A stretch of DNA of 64,000 bases from an uncultured Lachnospiraceae bacterium (GTDB lineage: Bacteria; Bacillota; Clostridia; Lachnospirales; Lachnospiraceae), in NCBI GenBank assembly GCA_910579285.1, contig CAJTTT010000013.1:32813-96812 (forward strand). Direction: 5' to 3'. Made by a program: the position numbers and the translations under genes. This document shows positions 16,398-25,884 of this stretch, one piece after another; within the stretch, counting starts at the first letter, position 1; each line of letters opens with the position of its first letter. The notes beneath the pieces were generated by a model that was not told the DNA's origin, did no database searches, and was given only the letters and a program-made list of their open reading frames with translations.

Positions 16398-18194
16398 ATG
16401 GCAGAATCAATGAAGGGCTGGAAAAGATCGCACCGCTGTGCGGAGCTTTCCTTAAACAATGCAGGGGAAGAAGTGACCGTAATGGGATGGGTGCAGAAGC
16501 AGAGGAACAAGGGCGGAATTATTTTTGTGGATCTGCGCGACCGTTCCGGCATTTTGCAGGTAATATTTGAGGAGTGTGACTGCGGGGCGGAAGCGTTCGC
16601 CAAGGCGGAGAAGATGAGAAGTGAGTTCGTTATCGCCGTGGCAGGCAAGGTGGAGAAGCGTTCCGGGGCCGTCAACGAGAACTTGAAGACGGGAGAGATC
16701 GAGATTCGTGCGGCGCAGGTGCGCGTCCTGTCCGAATCCGAGACGCCGCCCTTCCCGGTGGAGGCGGAGTCCAAGACAAAGGAGGAAATCCGCTTAAAGT
16801 ACCGTTATCTGGATCTGAGAAGGCCGGATCTGCAGGAAAAACTGATTCTGAGAAGTAAGATCGTCTCGGAAATGCGCGCCTTTATGGCGAAGGAAGGATT
16901 TTTGGAGATCGAGACGCCGATTTTGTGCAAATCCACGCCTGAGGGGGCAAGGGACTATCTGGTGCCCAGCCGCGTGCATCCCGGCAGCTTCTATGCGCTG
17001 CCCCAGTCTCCGCAGCTCTACAAGCAGCTTCTGATGTGCTCCGGGTATGACAGGTATTTCCAGATTGCCAAGTGTTTCCGGGACGAGGATCTGCGGGCGG
17101 ACAGGCAGCCGGAGTTCACACAGGCGGACATGGAGCTGTCCTTTGTGGATGTGGACGATGTGCTGGATGTGAATGAACGGCTGATCAAACATATATGTAA
17201 GGAGGCCATCGGGCTGGATGTGCAGCTCCCCCTGCCGCGCATGACATGGCAGGAGGCAATGGACCGCTTTGGTTCCGATAAGCCGGACACCCGCTTTGCG
17301 ATGGAACTGACAGATGTGTCAGATGTGGTGGCAGGCTGTGGTTTCGGCGTGTTCACCTCTGCGCTGGAAAGCGGCGGTTCCGTGCGCGGCTTAAATGTGA
17401 AAGGACAGGCAGCGATGCCCCGCAAAAAGATCGACGCGCTTGTGGATTTTGCGAAGGGCTACGGCGCGAAGGGGCTGGCTTACTTAAGTGTGCAGGAGGA
17501 CGGCACTTACAAGTCTTCCTTTGCGAAGTTTATGACGGAGGAGGAGCTTTCGAAGCTGGTGCAGGCGATGCAGGGCGAAAAGGGAGATCTGCTTCTGTTT
17601 GCTGCGGATAAGAAAAACATCGTTTACAGCGTGCTCGGCGCGCTGCGCGTGGAGCTTGGGAAGCAGCTTGGGCTGATTGATGAGTCCAGGTTCAACTTCC
17701 TCTGGATTGTGGACTTCCCTCTGCTTGAGTGGAGCGAGGAGGAGAACCGCTTTATGGCGATGCACCATCCGTTCACGATGCCTATGGAGGAGGACTGGCA
17801 GTACATTGACTCCGATCCCGGCAGGGTGCGTGCGAAAGCTTATGACATCGTGTTAAACGGGGTGGAGCTTGGCGGCGGTTCTGTCAGAATCCATCAGGAT
17901 GACATTCAGGAGAAGATGTTTGAGGTGCTGGGCTTTACAAAGGAGCAGGCGTGGGAGCAGTTCGGTTTCCTCTTAAGCGCCTTCCAGTACGGAGTGCCGC
18001 CTCATGCGGGACTTGCCTACGGCCTTGACCGTATTGTGATGCTTTTAACTCATGCGGACAGCATCCGTGAGGTGATCGCATTCCCGAAGATCAAGGACGC
18101 CTCCTGTCTGATGACAGAAGCGCCCGGTACGGTGGATGAGAAGCAGCTTGCGGAACTGCAGATTGCGATTACACCCGCGCCGGAAAAGGAATGA
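16398..18194 (+). CDS. aspS: Aspartate-tRNA ligase
   Basis: 598-residue class IIb synthetase, full length for bacterial AspRS. Order: N-terminal OB-fold anticodon-binding domain (VTVMGWVQKQRNKGGIIFVDLRD), catalytic core with FLEIETPIL, QSPQLYKQLLM and FRDEDLRADRQPEFTQ (motif 2), the bacteria-specific GAD insert (about residues 290-410), and motif 3 GLAYGLDRIVMLL. Whether it also charges tRNA-Asn depends on whether gatCAB exists elsewhere. Confidence 0.97.
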   Translation: MAESMKGWKRSHRCAELSLNNAGEEVTVMGWVQKQRNKGGIIFVDLRDRSGILQVIFEECDCGAEAFAKAEKMRSEFVIAVAGKVEKRSGAVNENLKTGEIEIRAAQVRVLSESETPPFPVEAESKTKEEIRLKYRYLDLRRPDLQEKLILRSKIVSEMRAFMAKEGFLEIETPILCKSTPEGARDYLVPSRVHPGSFYALPQSPQLYKQLLMCSGYDRYFQIAKCFRDEDLRADRQPEFTQADMELSFVDVDDVLDVNERLIKHICKEAIGLDVQLPLPRMTWQEAMDRFGSDKPDTRFAMELTDVSDVVAGCGFGVFTSALESGGSVRGLNVKGQAAMPRKKIDALVDFAKGYGAKGLAYLSVQEDGTYKSSFAKFMTEEELSKLVQAMQGEKGDLLLFAADKKNIVYSVLGALRVELGKQLGLIDESRFNFLWIVDFPLLEWSEEENRFMAMHHPFTMPMEEDWQYIDSDPGRVRAKAYDIVLNGVELGGGSVRIHQDDIQEKMFEVLGFTKEQAWEQFGFLLSAFQYGVPPHAGLAYGLDRIVMLLTHADSIREVIAFPKIKDASCLMTEAPGTVDEKQLAELQIAITPAPEKE

Positions 18195-18239
18195 GACGGC
18201 GGAAGAACTTGCAAAGAGTAGTGCGGAAAAGAGGGAAAT

Positions 18240-19169
18240 ATGGCGGAACAGAAAATAGATAACAAGGCGCTGGAGGAGGCGATCGCGGCTTTTCGCTCTG
18301 ACAAGGAGAGGGACAGCTATGTGAAAGTGATGGAGCTTTTGGAGAAGTCCATTGTAGTGGTTCCCACAATGCCGCCCCCGGACATTGCCCCGGAGCTCAT
18401 GGAACAGTTGAAGGCGGGAAAGCCGGTGCAGTTTCCCAAGGAGACGAAGATTGTCCCCTGTCTGCTGCGCAAGGAGACGGGAGAGCAGGCGCTTCCAATC
18501 TTTACTTCGCCGGAGCAGATTCCAGAGGATAAGAAGAGCCCTATGGTGATGGCCATGCCCTTTATGGGTGTGATTGCTATGGCGGCGGCCAATCAGGATA
18601 AGGTGGCGGAGGTGGTGGTCAATCCTTTCACCGAAATGATGGTTTTGAATCGGTCGGTTCTGGAGATTGCGGAAAAACGCAGAAAGGCGGCCGGACAGAT
18701 CAAGACCGTCCAGCTGACGAAAGAGCAGTTTCAGGATCTGGCCCACAACCGGGTAACACATGCCATTCTGCCGAAATATTTGTTTGAAAACGGGGAGGAA
18801 GGGCTTAAGACGCTGCAGCGTGAGGGAGGCGCATTTCTTCTGAAACTTTACGAGCAGATTTATCCCAAAGGGCAGAAGTGCGGCAGCAGGGCAGAGGATT
18901 TCTCCTTTATGACGCTGAATCTGACAGACACGATACAGCTTACACGCCTGGACATGCCGGATGAAACCAACAAAAAGGGGTTGTGCTACCGGGTTTATGC
19001 AGTCTTTAAGCGGGACACCGAAGAGGTGCTGTACTATACGATGGAAAACACGAAGGACGGGAATTTTATAGCCAGAGTCACACAGGACGGAAAACATGAG
19101 ATTCTGGAGCCGGCGCCGGACAACGGGGCGGAGATTGAGGCGGTTCTGAACCTGGTAGAGCCGAGTTGA
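18240..19169 (+). CDS. SseB-family protein
   Basis: 309 residues. The N-terminal two-thirds resemble the SseB (enhanced serine sensitivity) N-terminal domain: LEEAIAAFRSDKERDSYVKVMELL, a VVPTMPP segment and FTSPEQIPEDKKSPM. A second part (TRLDMPDETNKKGLCYRVYAVFKRDTE) is less clear. SseB proteins have no settled function. It lies 45 bases after aspS and 22 bases before the phosphatase gene in one direction, so co-transcription is likely. No signal peptide or membrane segment. Confidence 0.75.
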   Translation: MAEQKIDNKALEEAIAAFRSDKERDSYVKVMELLEKSIVVVPTMPPPDIAPELMEQLKAGKPVQFPKETKIVPCLLRKETGEQALPIFTSPEQIPEDKKSPMVMAMPFMGVIAMAAANQDKVAEVVVNPFTEMMVLNRSVLEIAEKRRKAAGQIKTVQLTKEQFQDLAHNRVTHAILPKYLFENGEEGLKTLQREGGAFLLKLYEQIYPKGQKCGSRAEDFSFMTLNLTDTIQLTRLDMPDETNKKGLCYRVYAVFKRDTEEVLYYTMENTKDGNFIARVTQDGKHEILEPAPDNGAEIEAVLNLVEPS

Positions 19170-19191
19170 GACAGGAAGGAAAGAAGGCGGC

Positions 19192-19860
19192 ATGACAGAC
19201 ACAGTTATCTTTGATTTGGACGGAACTCTTCTCGATACACTGGAGGATCTGACAGACAGCGTCAATCACGCGATGGAAAAGTTTGGATTTCCCGTGCATA
19301 CGATTGAGGAGATCCGAACCTTTGTGGGAAACGGTGCGCCGAAGCTTTTGGAGCGCAGCATACCGAATGGTGTGGAAAATTCTGACTATGAGGCAGCTCT
19401 GGCAGCTTTCAAAGCGCACTATGCCGAGCACTGTGAGGACAAGACAGGTCCTTATGAGGGCGTGCCGGAAATGCTTGCCGGATTAAAGGAGCAGGGATAT
19501 CATCTGGCCGTTGTCTCCAATAAATTTGACGGTGCGGTGAAAAAACTCTGCAAAAAGTATTTTGGGGAATTTATTTCGGTATCCATCGGGGAGAGCGCGG
19601 AAGTGAAGAGAAAGCCTGCGCCCGATACGGTGTACCGGGCGCTTCGTGAACTGGGATGTGACGCCTCCCATGCAGTCTATGTGGGAGACTCCGAGGTGGA
19701 TATCCAGACGGCGAAAAATGCATCGCTGCCCTGTATCAGCGTTACCTGGGGCTTTCGCACCGAAGAAAAGCTTCGGGACGAGGGAGCGCCGGAACATATG
19801 ATGATCAGGACTCCTCGGGAGCTTGTTCCCCTTCTTGCTCGTCTTCGGGAGGAAGGGTAA
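19192..19860 (+). CDS. HAD-superfamily hydrolase, phosphoglycolate phosphatase-like
   Basis: 222 residues of HAD subfamily IA. Motif I is DLDGTLLD (nucleophile and acid Asp), motif II is VVSNK, motif III lysine is in KRKPAP and motif IV is GDSEVDIQ. The helical cap after motif I fits the Gph/PGPase type, but the substrate cannot be assigned. Its last 56 bases overlap the end of the convergent CNNM-type gene on the other strand. Confidence 0.88.
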   Translation: MTDTVIFDLDGTLLDTLEDLTDSVNHAMEKFGFPVHTIEEIRTFVGNGAPKLLERSIPNGVENSDYEAALAAFKAHYAEHCEDKTGPYEGVPEMLAGLKEQGYHLAVVSNKFDGAVKKLCKKYFGEFISVSIGESAEVKRKPAPDTVYRALRELGCDASHAVYVGDSEVDIQTAKNASLPCISVTWGFRTEEKLRDEGAPEHMMIRTPRELVPLLARLREEG

Positions 19861-21097
19861 TCAGCACTTTTACGATATGGTTGTTTTTGATGCCGCATGC
19901 CTGCAGGGTGATGCCGTTCTCTAAGGAGATGGTTTCCTGATCCTGGGGCAGGCGGTCAAGTTTTTCGATCATAAGTCCGCCTACGGAATCGTAGTCTTCA
20001 GAATCCAGTGCGATATTCAGGGCATCGCTCAAGTCGTTTAACTTCATGCCGCCCTCCACCAGATATTGGCCTTCTTCCGTTTCCTGAATCAGCTCTTCTT
20101 CATCCGCATCATATTCGTCGCGGATTTCACCGACCAGCTCCTCAATGATATCTTCCATTGTAATCATGCCCACAGTAGCGCCGTACTCGCTTAAGACGAA
20201 GGCGATACTGCTGGATTTTTCGCGGATTTCCATTAGCAGATCGGATACGTTCTTATACTCATAAGTATAGTAGGCCTCCCGGAGAATCTTCTTGAGGCTG
20301 AATTTTTCTTTGTCTTTTACCAGAATAAAATCTTTGATATTGACGATGCCGATGATATGGTCGGGATCCCCGTCATAGACGGGCAGGCGCGTAAACATGC
20401 AGGACTGAAAGGTGGAGAGCAGCTCCTGGTATGTAGCGCTTAAGGGAACCGTGGTCATCTGGATGCGGGGAATCATAATGTCTTTTGCAACGGTATCGCC
20501 GAAATCAAACACGTTGTAGATCAGCGTCCGCTCCTCCGACTCGATCACGCCGCCTTCGTGGCTTACATCCACATAGGTTTTCAGCTCTTTCTCAGTGATG
20601 CTGAAATTGTTTCCCTCGGAGCTGATATGCAGCAGCTTGAGAATCCAGTTGGAGAGCATATCCACCAGAAAGATAACAGGCGTAAGCACCGTCATCAGCA
20701 GGCGGATAAGGGGACTGAACATGAGGGAAATAAATTCGGCCCGCTGCATGGCCCAGGTTTTGGGGATGATTTCGCCGAACATGAGGACCACGAAGGTCAA
20801 AACCCCGGTGGCAATTCCCACTGCCTTATTGCCCCAGAGACTGATGGCGAAAGTGGTAGCCACAGAGGAGGCGGACAGATTGACAATATTGTTGCCGATC
20901 AGGATGGCGCTCAGCATTTTGCCGTACTGGTCCAAAATGGCGAGCACGCGGATGGCTCCTTTGTGGTCTTCCTCGGCTAAAGTGCGCAGCCGCACCCGGT
21001 TAACGGTTGAAAAGGCAGTCTCGGCTGAGGAGAAAAAGGCTGATAAAAATACGAGCACTCCCAGCGAGACGAGTTGTATGACACCTGTGGTATCCAA
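19805..21097 (-). CDS. CNNM/HlyC-CorC family membrane protein
   Basis: 430 residues. The N-terminal DUF21 domain has four hydrophobic segments within roughly the first 150 residues (LVSLGVLVFLSAFFSSAETAF and so on). Next come two CBS domains (IMIPRIQMTTVPLSATYQELL; YGATVGMITMEDIIEELVGEI) and a C-terminal CorC_HlyC domain. The family handles Mg2+ or similar divalent-ion export, although many members are annotated as hemolysins. Its own promoter lies at 21133-21161. The end is convergent with, and overlaps, the HAD phosphatase gene. Confidence 0.9.
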   Translation of the reverse strand: MDTTGVIQLVSLGVLVFLSAFFSSAETAFSTVNRVRLRTLAEEDHKGAIRVLAILDQYGKMLSAILIGNNIVNLSASSVATTFAISLWGNKAVGIATGVLTFVVLMFGEIIPKTWAMQRAEFISLMFSPLIRLLMTVLTPVIFLVDMLSNWILKLLHISSEGNNFSITEKELKTYVDVSHEGGVIESEERTLIYNVFDFGDTVAKDIMIPRIQMTTVPLSATYQELLSTFQSCMFTRLPVYDGDPDHIIGIVNIKDFILVKDKEKFSLKKILREAYYTYEYKNVSDLLMEIREKSSSIAFVLSEYGATVGMITMEDIIEELVGEIRDEYDADEEELIQETEEGQYLVEGGMKLNDLSDALNIALDSEDYDSVGGLMIEKLDRLPQDQETISLENGITLQACGIKNNHIVKVLITLPPEDEQEGEQAPEES

Positions 21098-21132
21098 TGA
21101 TTTTCACTCCTTTACCATATCTATAATCAAAA

Positions 21133-21161
21133 ATATTAGTATAAGAATAAGAAAGTGTCAA
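21133..21161 (-). promoter_or_regulatory. Promoter of the CNNM-type gene
   Basis: On the minus strand TTGACA (21161-21156), 17 bases, TAATAT (21138-21133), an almost perfect SigA promoter about 36 bases before the start codon. Confidence 0.7.
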
Positions 21162-21222
21162 GTTTTAATGTGCGGGAGAATACATATTTAAAAGAGAGTG
21201 GTAAAAGGACAAGGGGGATATC

Positions 21223-21597
21223 ATGGGAAAAAAGGATTTCTATATGGAAAAGGCCGTCTTTATGATTAAGTGCATGCTCGGGGCTTATATTCTGACGGCA
21301 GGTCTGCTGTTGCTGCTTGCGTTTATGCTGTACCGCTTCGGTCTGTCCGAGAAGGTGGTTTCCGTCTGCATCATCGCAGTGTATATTATTGTCACCTTTC
21401 TGGCGGGTCTGCTTGCGGGAAAAAAGGAGAAACACAGGAAGTTTTTGTGGGGGCTTGTCATGGGCGCGCTGTATTTCGGCATTCTGGTGGCTGTATCCCT
21501 GGTGGTCAACAAAGGGGTGGAGGATATTGCGGGAAACATGATGACGGTATTTTTCCTCTGCGCCGGGAGCGGCATGCTCGGCGGGATGGTGAGCTGA
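21223..21597 (+). CDS. TIGR04086-type small membrane protein of the SCIFF locus
   Basis: 124 residues with four hydrophobic segments (GAYILTAGLLLLLAFMLYRFG; VCIIAVYIIVTFLAGLLAG; a third around GALYFGILVAVSLVV; a fourth MMTVFFLCAGSGMLGGMV). Family TIGR04086 is a clostridial membrane protein often found next to SCIFF. Its role is unknown; transport or anchoring of the peptide is a guess. GGGGG precedes the ATG. It lies on the same strand upstream of the SCIFF gene but separated from it by a hairpin-rich gap and a fresh promoter. Confidence 0.8.
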   Translation: MGKKDFYMEKAVFMIKCMLGAYILTAGLLLLLAFMLYRFGLSEKVVSVCIIAVYIIVTFLAGLLAGKKEKHRKFLWGLVMGALYFGILVAVSLVVNKGVEDIAGNMMTVFFLCAGSGMLGGMVS

Positions 21598-21699
21598 ACA
21601 GTGGCAAAAGAAGCTGCGAAGCAGCGAAGAGCGCGAACGCGCGGTTTTGCGCATGGGAGTGGGCTGAACGTCTGACCGGCAAATCATTCCGGCATGAAT

Positions 21700-21728
21700 T
21701 TGACGGGCGAAAAGTTTTGTGCTATACT
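21700..21728 (+). promoter_or_regulatory. Promoter of the SCIFF operon
   Basis: TTGACG (21700-21705), 17 bases, TATACT (21723-21728): a strong SigA-type promoter 43 bases before the SCIFF ATG, so the peptide has its own transcription start, separate from the upstream membrane-protein gene. Confidence 0.65.
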
Positions 21729-21771
21729 GTCTAAAGTTATGAGCAAGTTTATACATAAGGAGGGCATACCG

Positions 21772-21915
21772 ATGAAACATATTAAGACGTTATCTACCAG
21801 AGATCTGAAGGAGTCCATGAAGAAGGGCGGCTGCGGCGAGTGCCAGACCTCCTGCCAGTCCGCATGCAAGACTTCCTGTACGGTAGGAAACCAGAGTTGC
21901 GAGAAGGCGAGATAG
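21772..21915 (+). CDS. scfA: Six-cysteine ranthipeptide precursor SCIFF
   Basis: 47-residue RiPP precursor. The leader MKHIKTLSTRDLKESMKKG is followed by the core with six Cys: GGCGECQTSC, then QSACKTSC and a last Cys after TVGNQS. This is the classic 'six Cys in forty-five' peptide of Clostridia. The maturase next door installs thioether links from Cys to non-alpha carbons of acceptor residues (Thr in characterised cases). GGAGGG lies eight bases from the ATG. SCIFF is nearly universal in Clostridia; its biological role is not settled, with quorum-like signalling proposed. Confidence 0.95.
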   Translation: MKHIKTLSTRDLKESMKKGGCGECQTSCQSACKTSCTVGNQSCEKAR

Positions 21916-22090
21916 TTACAGGCCGCATTCGCGCAAGCGTTTTGTATCATTAGAAAAGATCAGAAAAAGACAGGCCCGGCATGCGGCGCATGACGGGTCT
22001 GCTTGTACGTTGACCAACTGTTTGACCCAAACGGATGGCTGTATGACAGGCGCGACAGGGCAAGCAGGGATAGAAGGCAGGAGAAAAATT

Positions 22091-23482
22091 GTGATACATC
22101 AGTATATAAGCAACGGTTACCATATTGTGATGGACGTAAACAGCGGCAGTGTCCATGTGATGGATAAGACAGCCTACGATACCGTGCCGGTTGTGGAACG
22201 GCTGCTTGGACAGGGAACGGAGGGGCAGAAGGAAATTGCCCGCACGGTGGCAGAGGAACTGGCTGTGGAGCTGTCCGAGGCGGAGGAGACGGTGGAGGAG
22301 ATCCTGTACCTGAAAGAACAGGGACAGCTTTTTGCCGAGGATATTTATGAGAATTACATAGATGCCTTTAAGAACCGGGAAACCGTTGTCAAGGCGCTCT
22401 GCCTGCATATCGCCCACGACTGTAATCTGGCCTGCAGATACTGCTTTGCAGGGGAGGGAGAATACCACGGCAGACGCGCGCTGATGAGTCTGGAAGTGGG
22501 AAAGAAGGCGCTGGACTTTCTCGTGGCCAATTCCGGCAGCCGGGTGAATCTGGAGGTGGATTTCTTCGGCGGGGAGCCGCTAATGAACTGGCAGGTGGTG
22601 AAAGACCTGGTGGCTTACGGCAGATCCCTTGAGGAGCCATACCACAAGAAATTCCGCTTTACCCTGACCACCAACGGCGTGCTGTTAGACAGAGAAATTC
22701 TTGAATTTGCCAACAGAGAAATGTCAAATCTTGTTTTAAGTATAGACGGGAGAAAGGAAATCCATGATCTGATGCGGCCTCACCGCGGAGGACAGGGCAG
22801 CTACGATGAAATCCTCCCGAAATACAAGAAGGCGGCCGAGAGCAGAAACCAGATGAACTACTATGTGCGGGGGACCTACACCCACAACAACACGGACTTT
22901 TCCGAGGATGTGCTGCATCTGGCGGACGAAGGCTTTGAACAGATCTCCGTGGAGCCTGTTGTGGCGGATAAAACAGAGGATTATGCGCTGCGCATGGAGG
23001 ATGTGCCGAAGCTCCTTGCAGAGTACGACAGGCTGGCGCAGGAATATATTAGAAGAAAAAAAGAAGGAAAGGGTTTTCAATTCTTTCATTTTATGATAGA
23101 TTTAGAAGGTGGCCCTTGCGTGGCAAAGAGATTGTCGGGCTGTGGGTCGGGTACGGAGTATCTTGCGGTGACCCCCTGGGGAGATCTTTATCCCTGCCAT
23201 CAGTTTGTGGGACAGGAAGAATTTCTCATGGGAAATGTGGAAGAAGGGATTGTCCGGGAGGACCTGCGGGATCAGTTTAAAGCGTGCAATGTCTACGCGA
23301 AGAAGGAGTGCAGGGATTGCTTCGCGAAATTTTATTGCAGCGGCGGCTGCGCGGCTAACGCCTACCATGAGAGCGGCGACGTGAACGGTTCTTACGAGCT
23401 GGGGTGTGAACTCCAGAGGAAGCGTGTCGAGTGTGCGATTATGATAAAAGCGGCGCTTGCCGATGAGGAAAAGGAGAGTTAG
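22091..23482 (+). CDS. scfB: SCIFF radical SAM/SPASM maturase
   Basis: 463 residues. The N-terminal precursor-binding region (IHQYISNGYHIVMDVNSGSV) is typical of the family. The radical SAM cluster motif CNLACRYC spans Cys111, Cys115 and Cys118. The C-terminal SPASM region has auxiliary-cluster Cys in GGPCVAKRLSGCGSG, LYPCHQF, and CRDCFAKFYCSGGC. The start chosen is the GTG behind AGGAG; the frame opens earlier (22010) but without a site or homology. It forms thioether crosslinks in the SCIFF peptide. The secDF gene starts 2 bases after its stop. Confidence 0.93.
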   Translation: MIHQYISNGYHIVMDVNSGSVHVMDKTAYDTVPVVERLLGQGTEGQKEIARTVAEELAVELSEAEETVEEILYLKEQGQLFAEDIYENYIDAFKNRETVVKALCLHIAHDCNLACRYCFAGEGEYHGRRALMSLEVGKKALDFLVANSGSRVNLEVDFFGGEPLMNWQVVKDLVAYGRSLEEPYHKKFRFTLTTNGVLLDREILEFANREMSNLVLSIDGRKEIHDLMRPHRGGQGSYDEILPKYKKAAESRNQMNYYVRGTYTHNNTDFSEDVLHLADEGFEQISVEPVVADKTEDYALRMEDVPKLLAEYDRLAQEYIRRKKEGKGFQFFHFMIDLEGGPCVAKRLSGCGSGTEYLAVTPWGDLYPCHQFVGQEEFLMGNVEEGIVREDLRDQFKACNVYAKKECRDCFAKFYCSGGCAANAYHESGDVNGSYELGCELQRKRVECAIMIKAALADEEKES

Positions 23483-23484
23483 AA

Positions 23485-25749
23485 ATGAAAAAGAGCAGAG
23501 CGGTTGTCAGTCTGATCGTCTATGTGCTGATTTTGGGATTGCTGGGATACACGGCAGTTTTCGGCGTCGGCTCGGACAAGTCGGGCGCGGCGGAGAGCAT
23601 TAAGCTGGGACTGGATCTGGCGGGCGGCGTCAGTATCACTTACCAGGTGGTAGGGGACGAAGATCCCAGTGCGGAGGACATGAGCGACACCATCTACAAG
23701 CTGCAGCAGCGTGTGGACGGCTACAGCACAGAGGCACAGGTGTATCAGGAGGGAACTGACCGAATCAATATCGAGATTCCCGGTGTCACTGACGCCAACG
23801 CGATTCTGGAGGAGCTTGGAAAGCCCGGAAGTCTCTACTTTATTGCCCAAACGGACAGCGAAGGCAACAATAACTATGAAATGGGATACGGCATTGATGC
23901 GGAGGGGAATCTGATCCCTCAGTATCAGTTGAATAAAACATTGGAGGAACTGGAGGCGGACGGCTCCATCGTGCTTACAGGTACGGAGGTGGACGGCGCC
24001 CAGGCGAGAGCCCAGCAGGACTCTATGGGGAATCTGGAAAACGTGGTTTCCCTTTCCTTTAATGAAGCGGGCAGACAGGCGTTTGCGGACGCGACGACCA
24101 AGGCTTTTGAGAACGGTGAGACCATTGCGATTTACTATGACGGCGAGTTTGTGAGCGTGCCCAATGTGCAGGCGGCCATCACGGACGGCAATGCAGTCAT
24201 CACGGGACAGAGCACGGCGGCGGAGGCGGAACAGCTTGCTTCCACCATCCGTATCGGCGGACTCAAGCTGGAGCTTGAGGAGCTTCGTTCCAACGTGGTG
24301 GGTGCACAGCTTGGTTCGGCGGCGATCCAGACCAGTCTGACAGCGGCGGCAGTCGGTTTCGCTCTGGTGGTAATCTTTATGATTGCGGTATACTATGTGG
24401 CCGGTTTTGCGGCGTCTCTGGCGCTGTGTCTGTATACGGAGCTTCTGGTCATTCTGATGTATGCCTTTGAGGTGACGTTGACGCTGCCCGGCATTGCGGG
24501 TATTATCTTAACTGTCGGTATGGCGGTGGATGCGAACGTGATTATCTTTGCCCGTATCCGCGAGGAGATTGCGGCAGGCAAGAGTGTGCAGAATGCGATT
24601 AAAATTGGTTTCCAGAAGGCATTATCCGCGATTCTGGACGGCAATATCACCACATTGATTGCGGGTCTGGTGCTCTACTTTATGGGAAGCGGCACGATCA
24701 AGGGATTCTCCATCACTTTGATGTTGGGTATCGTCCTTTCCATGTTTACGGCGCTTGTGGTGACCAAGTTCTTAGTGAATATTTTCTATGCGCTGGGCAT
24801 CCAGAGCGAGAAAGCCTACGGTGTGGCGAAGGAGAGAAAGACCATCAACTTCCTCTCCAGAAGATATGTGTTCTTCGGTATTTCCATCGCAGCGATTCTG
24901 GCAGGATTCATCGCTATGGGCATCAATAAGTCGAGCATTGGCATGACCATGAATTACAGTCTGGATTTCGTGGGCGGCACGTCCACAACCATGACCCTTA
25001 ACGAGGATATGAGCATCGAGGAGATCGACGCGCAGATCGTTCCTCATATTGAGAAGATCACCGGGGACGGCAACGTGATGAGCACGAAGGTGGCCGGCTC
25101 CAACGATATTATTATCAAGACAAGAACGTTGAACGTGCAGGAGAGAGAAGCCTTCAACGAGGTGATGGTGAGCAATTTCGGTGTGGACGAGAACAGCATT
25201 ACGGCGGAGACCATCAGTGCAACGATCAGTTCCGAGATGCAGTCCGGCGCAATCAAGGCGATTCTGGTGTCCACGGTGCTGATGCTTCTGTACATCTGGT
25301 TCCGCTTTAAGGATATCCGTTTTGGCGCAAGCTCTGTGATCGCGTTGCTGCACGATGTGCTTGTGGTGCTTGCGTTCTACGCGATTGTGAGGGTGTCGGT
25401 GGGCAATACCTTCATCGCCTGCATGTTGACGATCGTTGGTTACTCCATCAACGCTACCATCGTTATCTTCGACCGTGTGCGTGAGAACCTGCGTGAAATG
25501 CGGAGTAAGGAAGGCCTGGATGAGATGGTCAACAGGAGTATCACCCAGACGCTTACGAGAAGTATCTTTACTTCCCTGACTACCTTCTTTATGGTGGCTT
25601 CGCTGGAAGTGTTCGGCGTGTCCTCCATCCGTGAGTTTGCGCTGCCTCTGATGGCTGGTATTATATGCGGCACCTATTCTTCCATCTGCCTGACGGGCGC
25701 GCTCTGGTATGTGTTCCGCACGAAGCTGGTGAAGAAGGCTGCAAAGTAA
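23485..25749 (+). CDS. secDF: SecDF fusion, protein export membrane protein
   Basis: 754 residues, SecD and SecF joined, as usual in Firmicutes. The SecD half begins with a membrane helix, then the periplasm-facing P1 domain (LGLDLAGGVSITYQV ... GPLYFIAQ-like segment GSLYFIAQTDSEG) and five helices with GIILTVGMAVDANVIIFARIREE. The SecF half begins around residue 440 and ends with GYSINATIVIFDRVREN. It uses proton motive force to help Sec translocation and release. It follows scfB after 2 bases, the conserved clostridial order. Confidence 0.96.
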   Translation: MKKSRAVVSLIVYVLILGLLGYTAVFGVGSDKSGAAESIKLGLDLAGGVSITYQVVGDEDPSAEDMSDTIYKLQQRVDGYSTEAQVYQEGTDRINIEIPGVTDANAILEELGKPGSLYFIAQTDSEGNNNYEMGYGIDAEGNLIPQYQLNKTLEELEADGSIVLTGTEVDGAQARAQQDSMGNLENVVSLSFNEAGRQAFADATTKAFENGETIAIYYDGEFVSVPNVQAAITDGNAVITGQSTAAEAEQLASTIRIGGLKLELEELRSNVVGAQLGSAAIQTSLTAAAVGFALVVIFMIAVYYVAGFAASLALCLYTELLVILMYAFEVTLTLPGIAGIILTVGMAVDANVIIFARIREEIAAGKSVQNAIKIGFQKALSAILDGNITTLIAGLVLYFMGSGTIKGFSITLMLGIVLSMFTALVVTKFLVNIFYALGIQSEKAYGVAKERKTINFLSRRYVFFGISIAAILAGFIAMGINKSSIGMTMNYSLDFVGGTSTTMTLNEDMSIEEIDAQIVPHIEKITGDGNVMSTKVAGSNDIIIKTRTLNVQEREAFNEVMVSNFGVDENSITAETISATISSEMQSGAIKAILVSTVLMLLYIWFRFKDIRFGASSVIALLHDVLVVLAFYAIVRVSVGNTFIACMLTIVGYSINATIVIFDRVRENLREMRSKEGLDEMVNRSITQTLTRSIFTSLTTFFMVASLEVFGVSSIREFALPLMAGIICGTYSSICLTGALWYVFRTKLVKKAAK

Positions 25750-25884
25750 GAGAGCAGTTATGCAGGCCCATGATCTGTATGGCTGAACTGGGAAACAAAG
25801 TACTATAAATTACCCTCTGGAAATGTTACAATAAGTTGTGACTTTTTCGGAGGGTATTTCTATAGAAAGGTACGGCAGCGTAGA

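Noticed and set aside
21600..21660. Rho-independent terminator between the TIGR04086-type gene and SCIFF
   Set aside because: Short GC palindromes are present but none is followed by a T-run; it may still slow transcription.
25811..25856. Terminator after secDF (ACCCTC with GAGGGT)
   Set aside because: Six-base stem with a loop of more than 30 bases; too weak to call.
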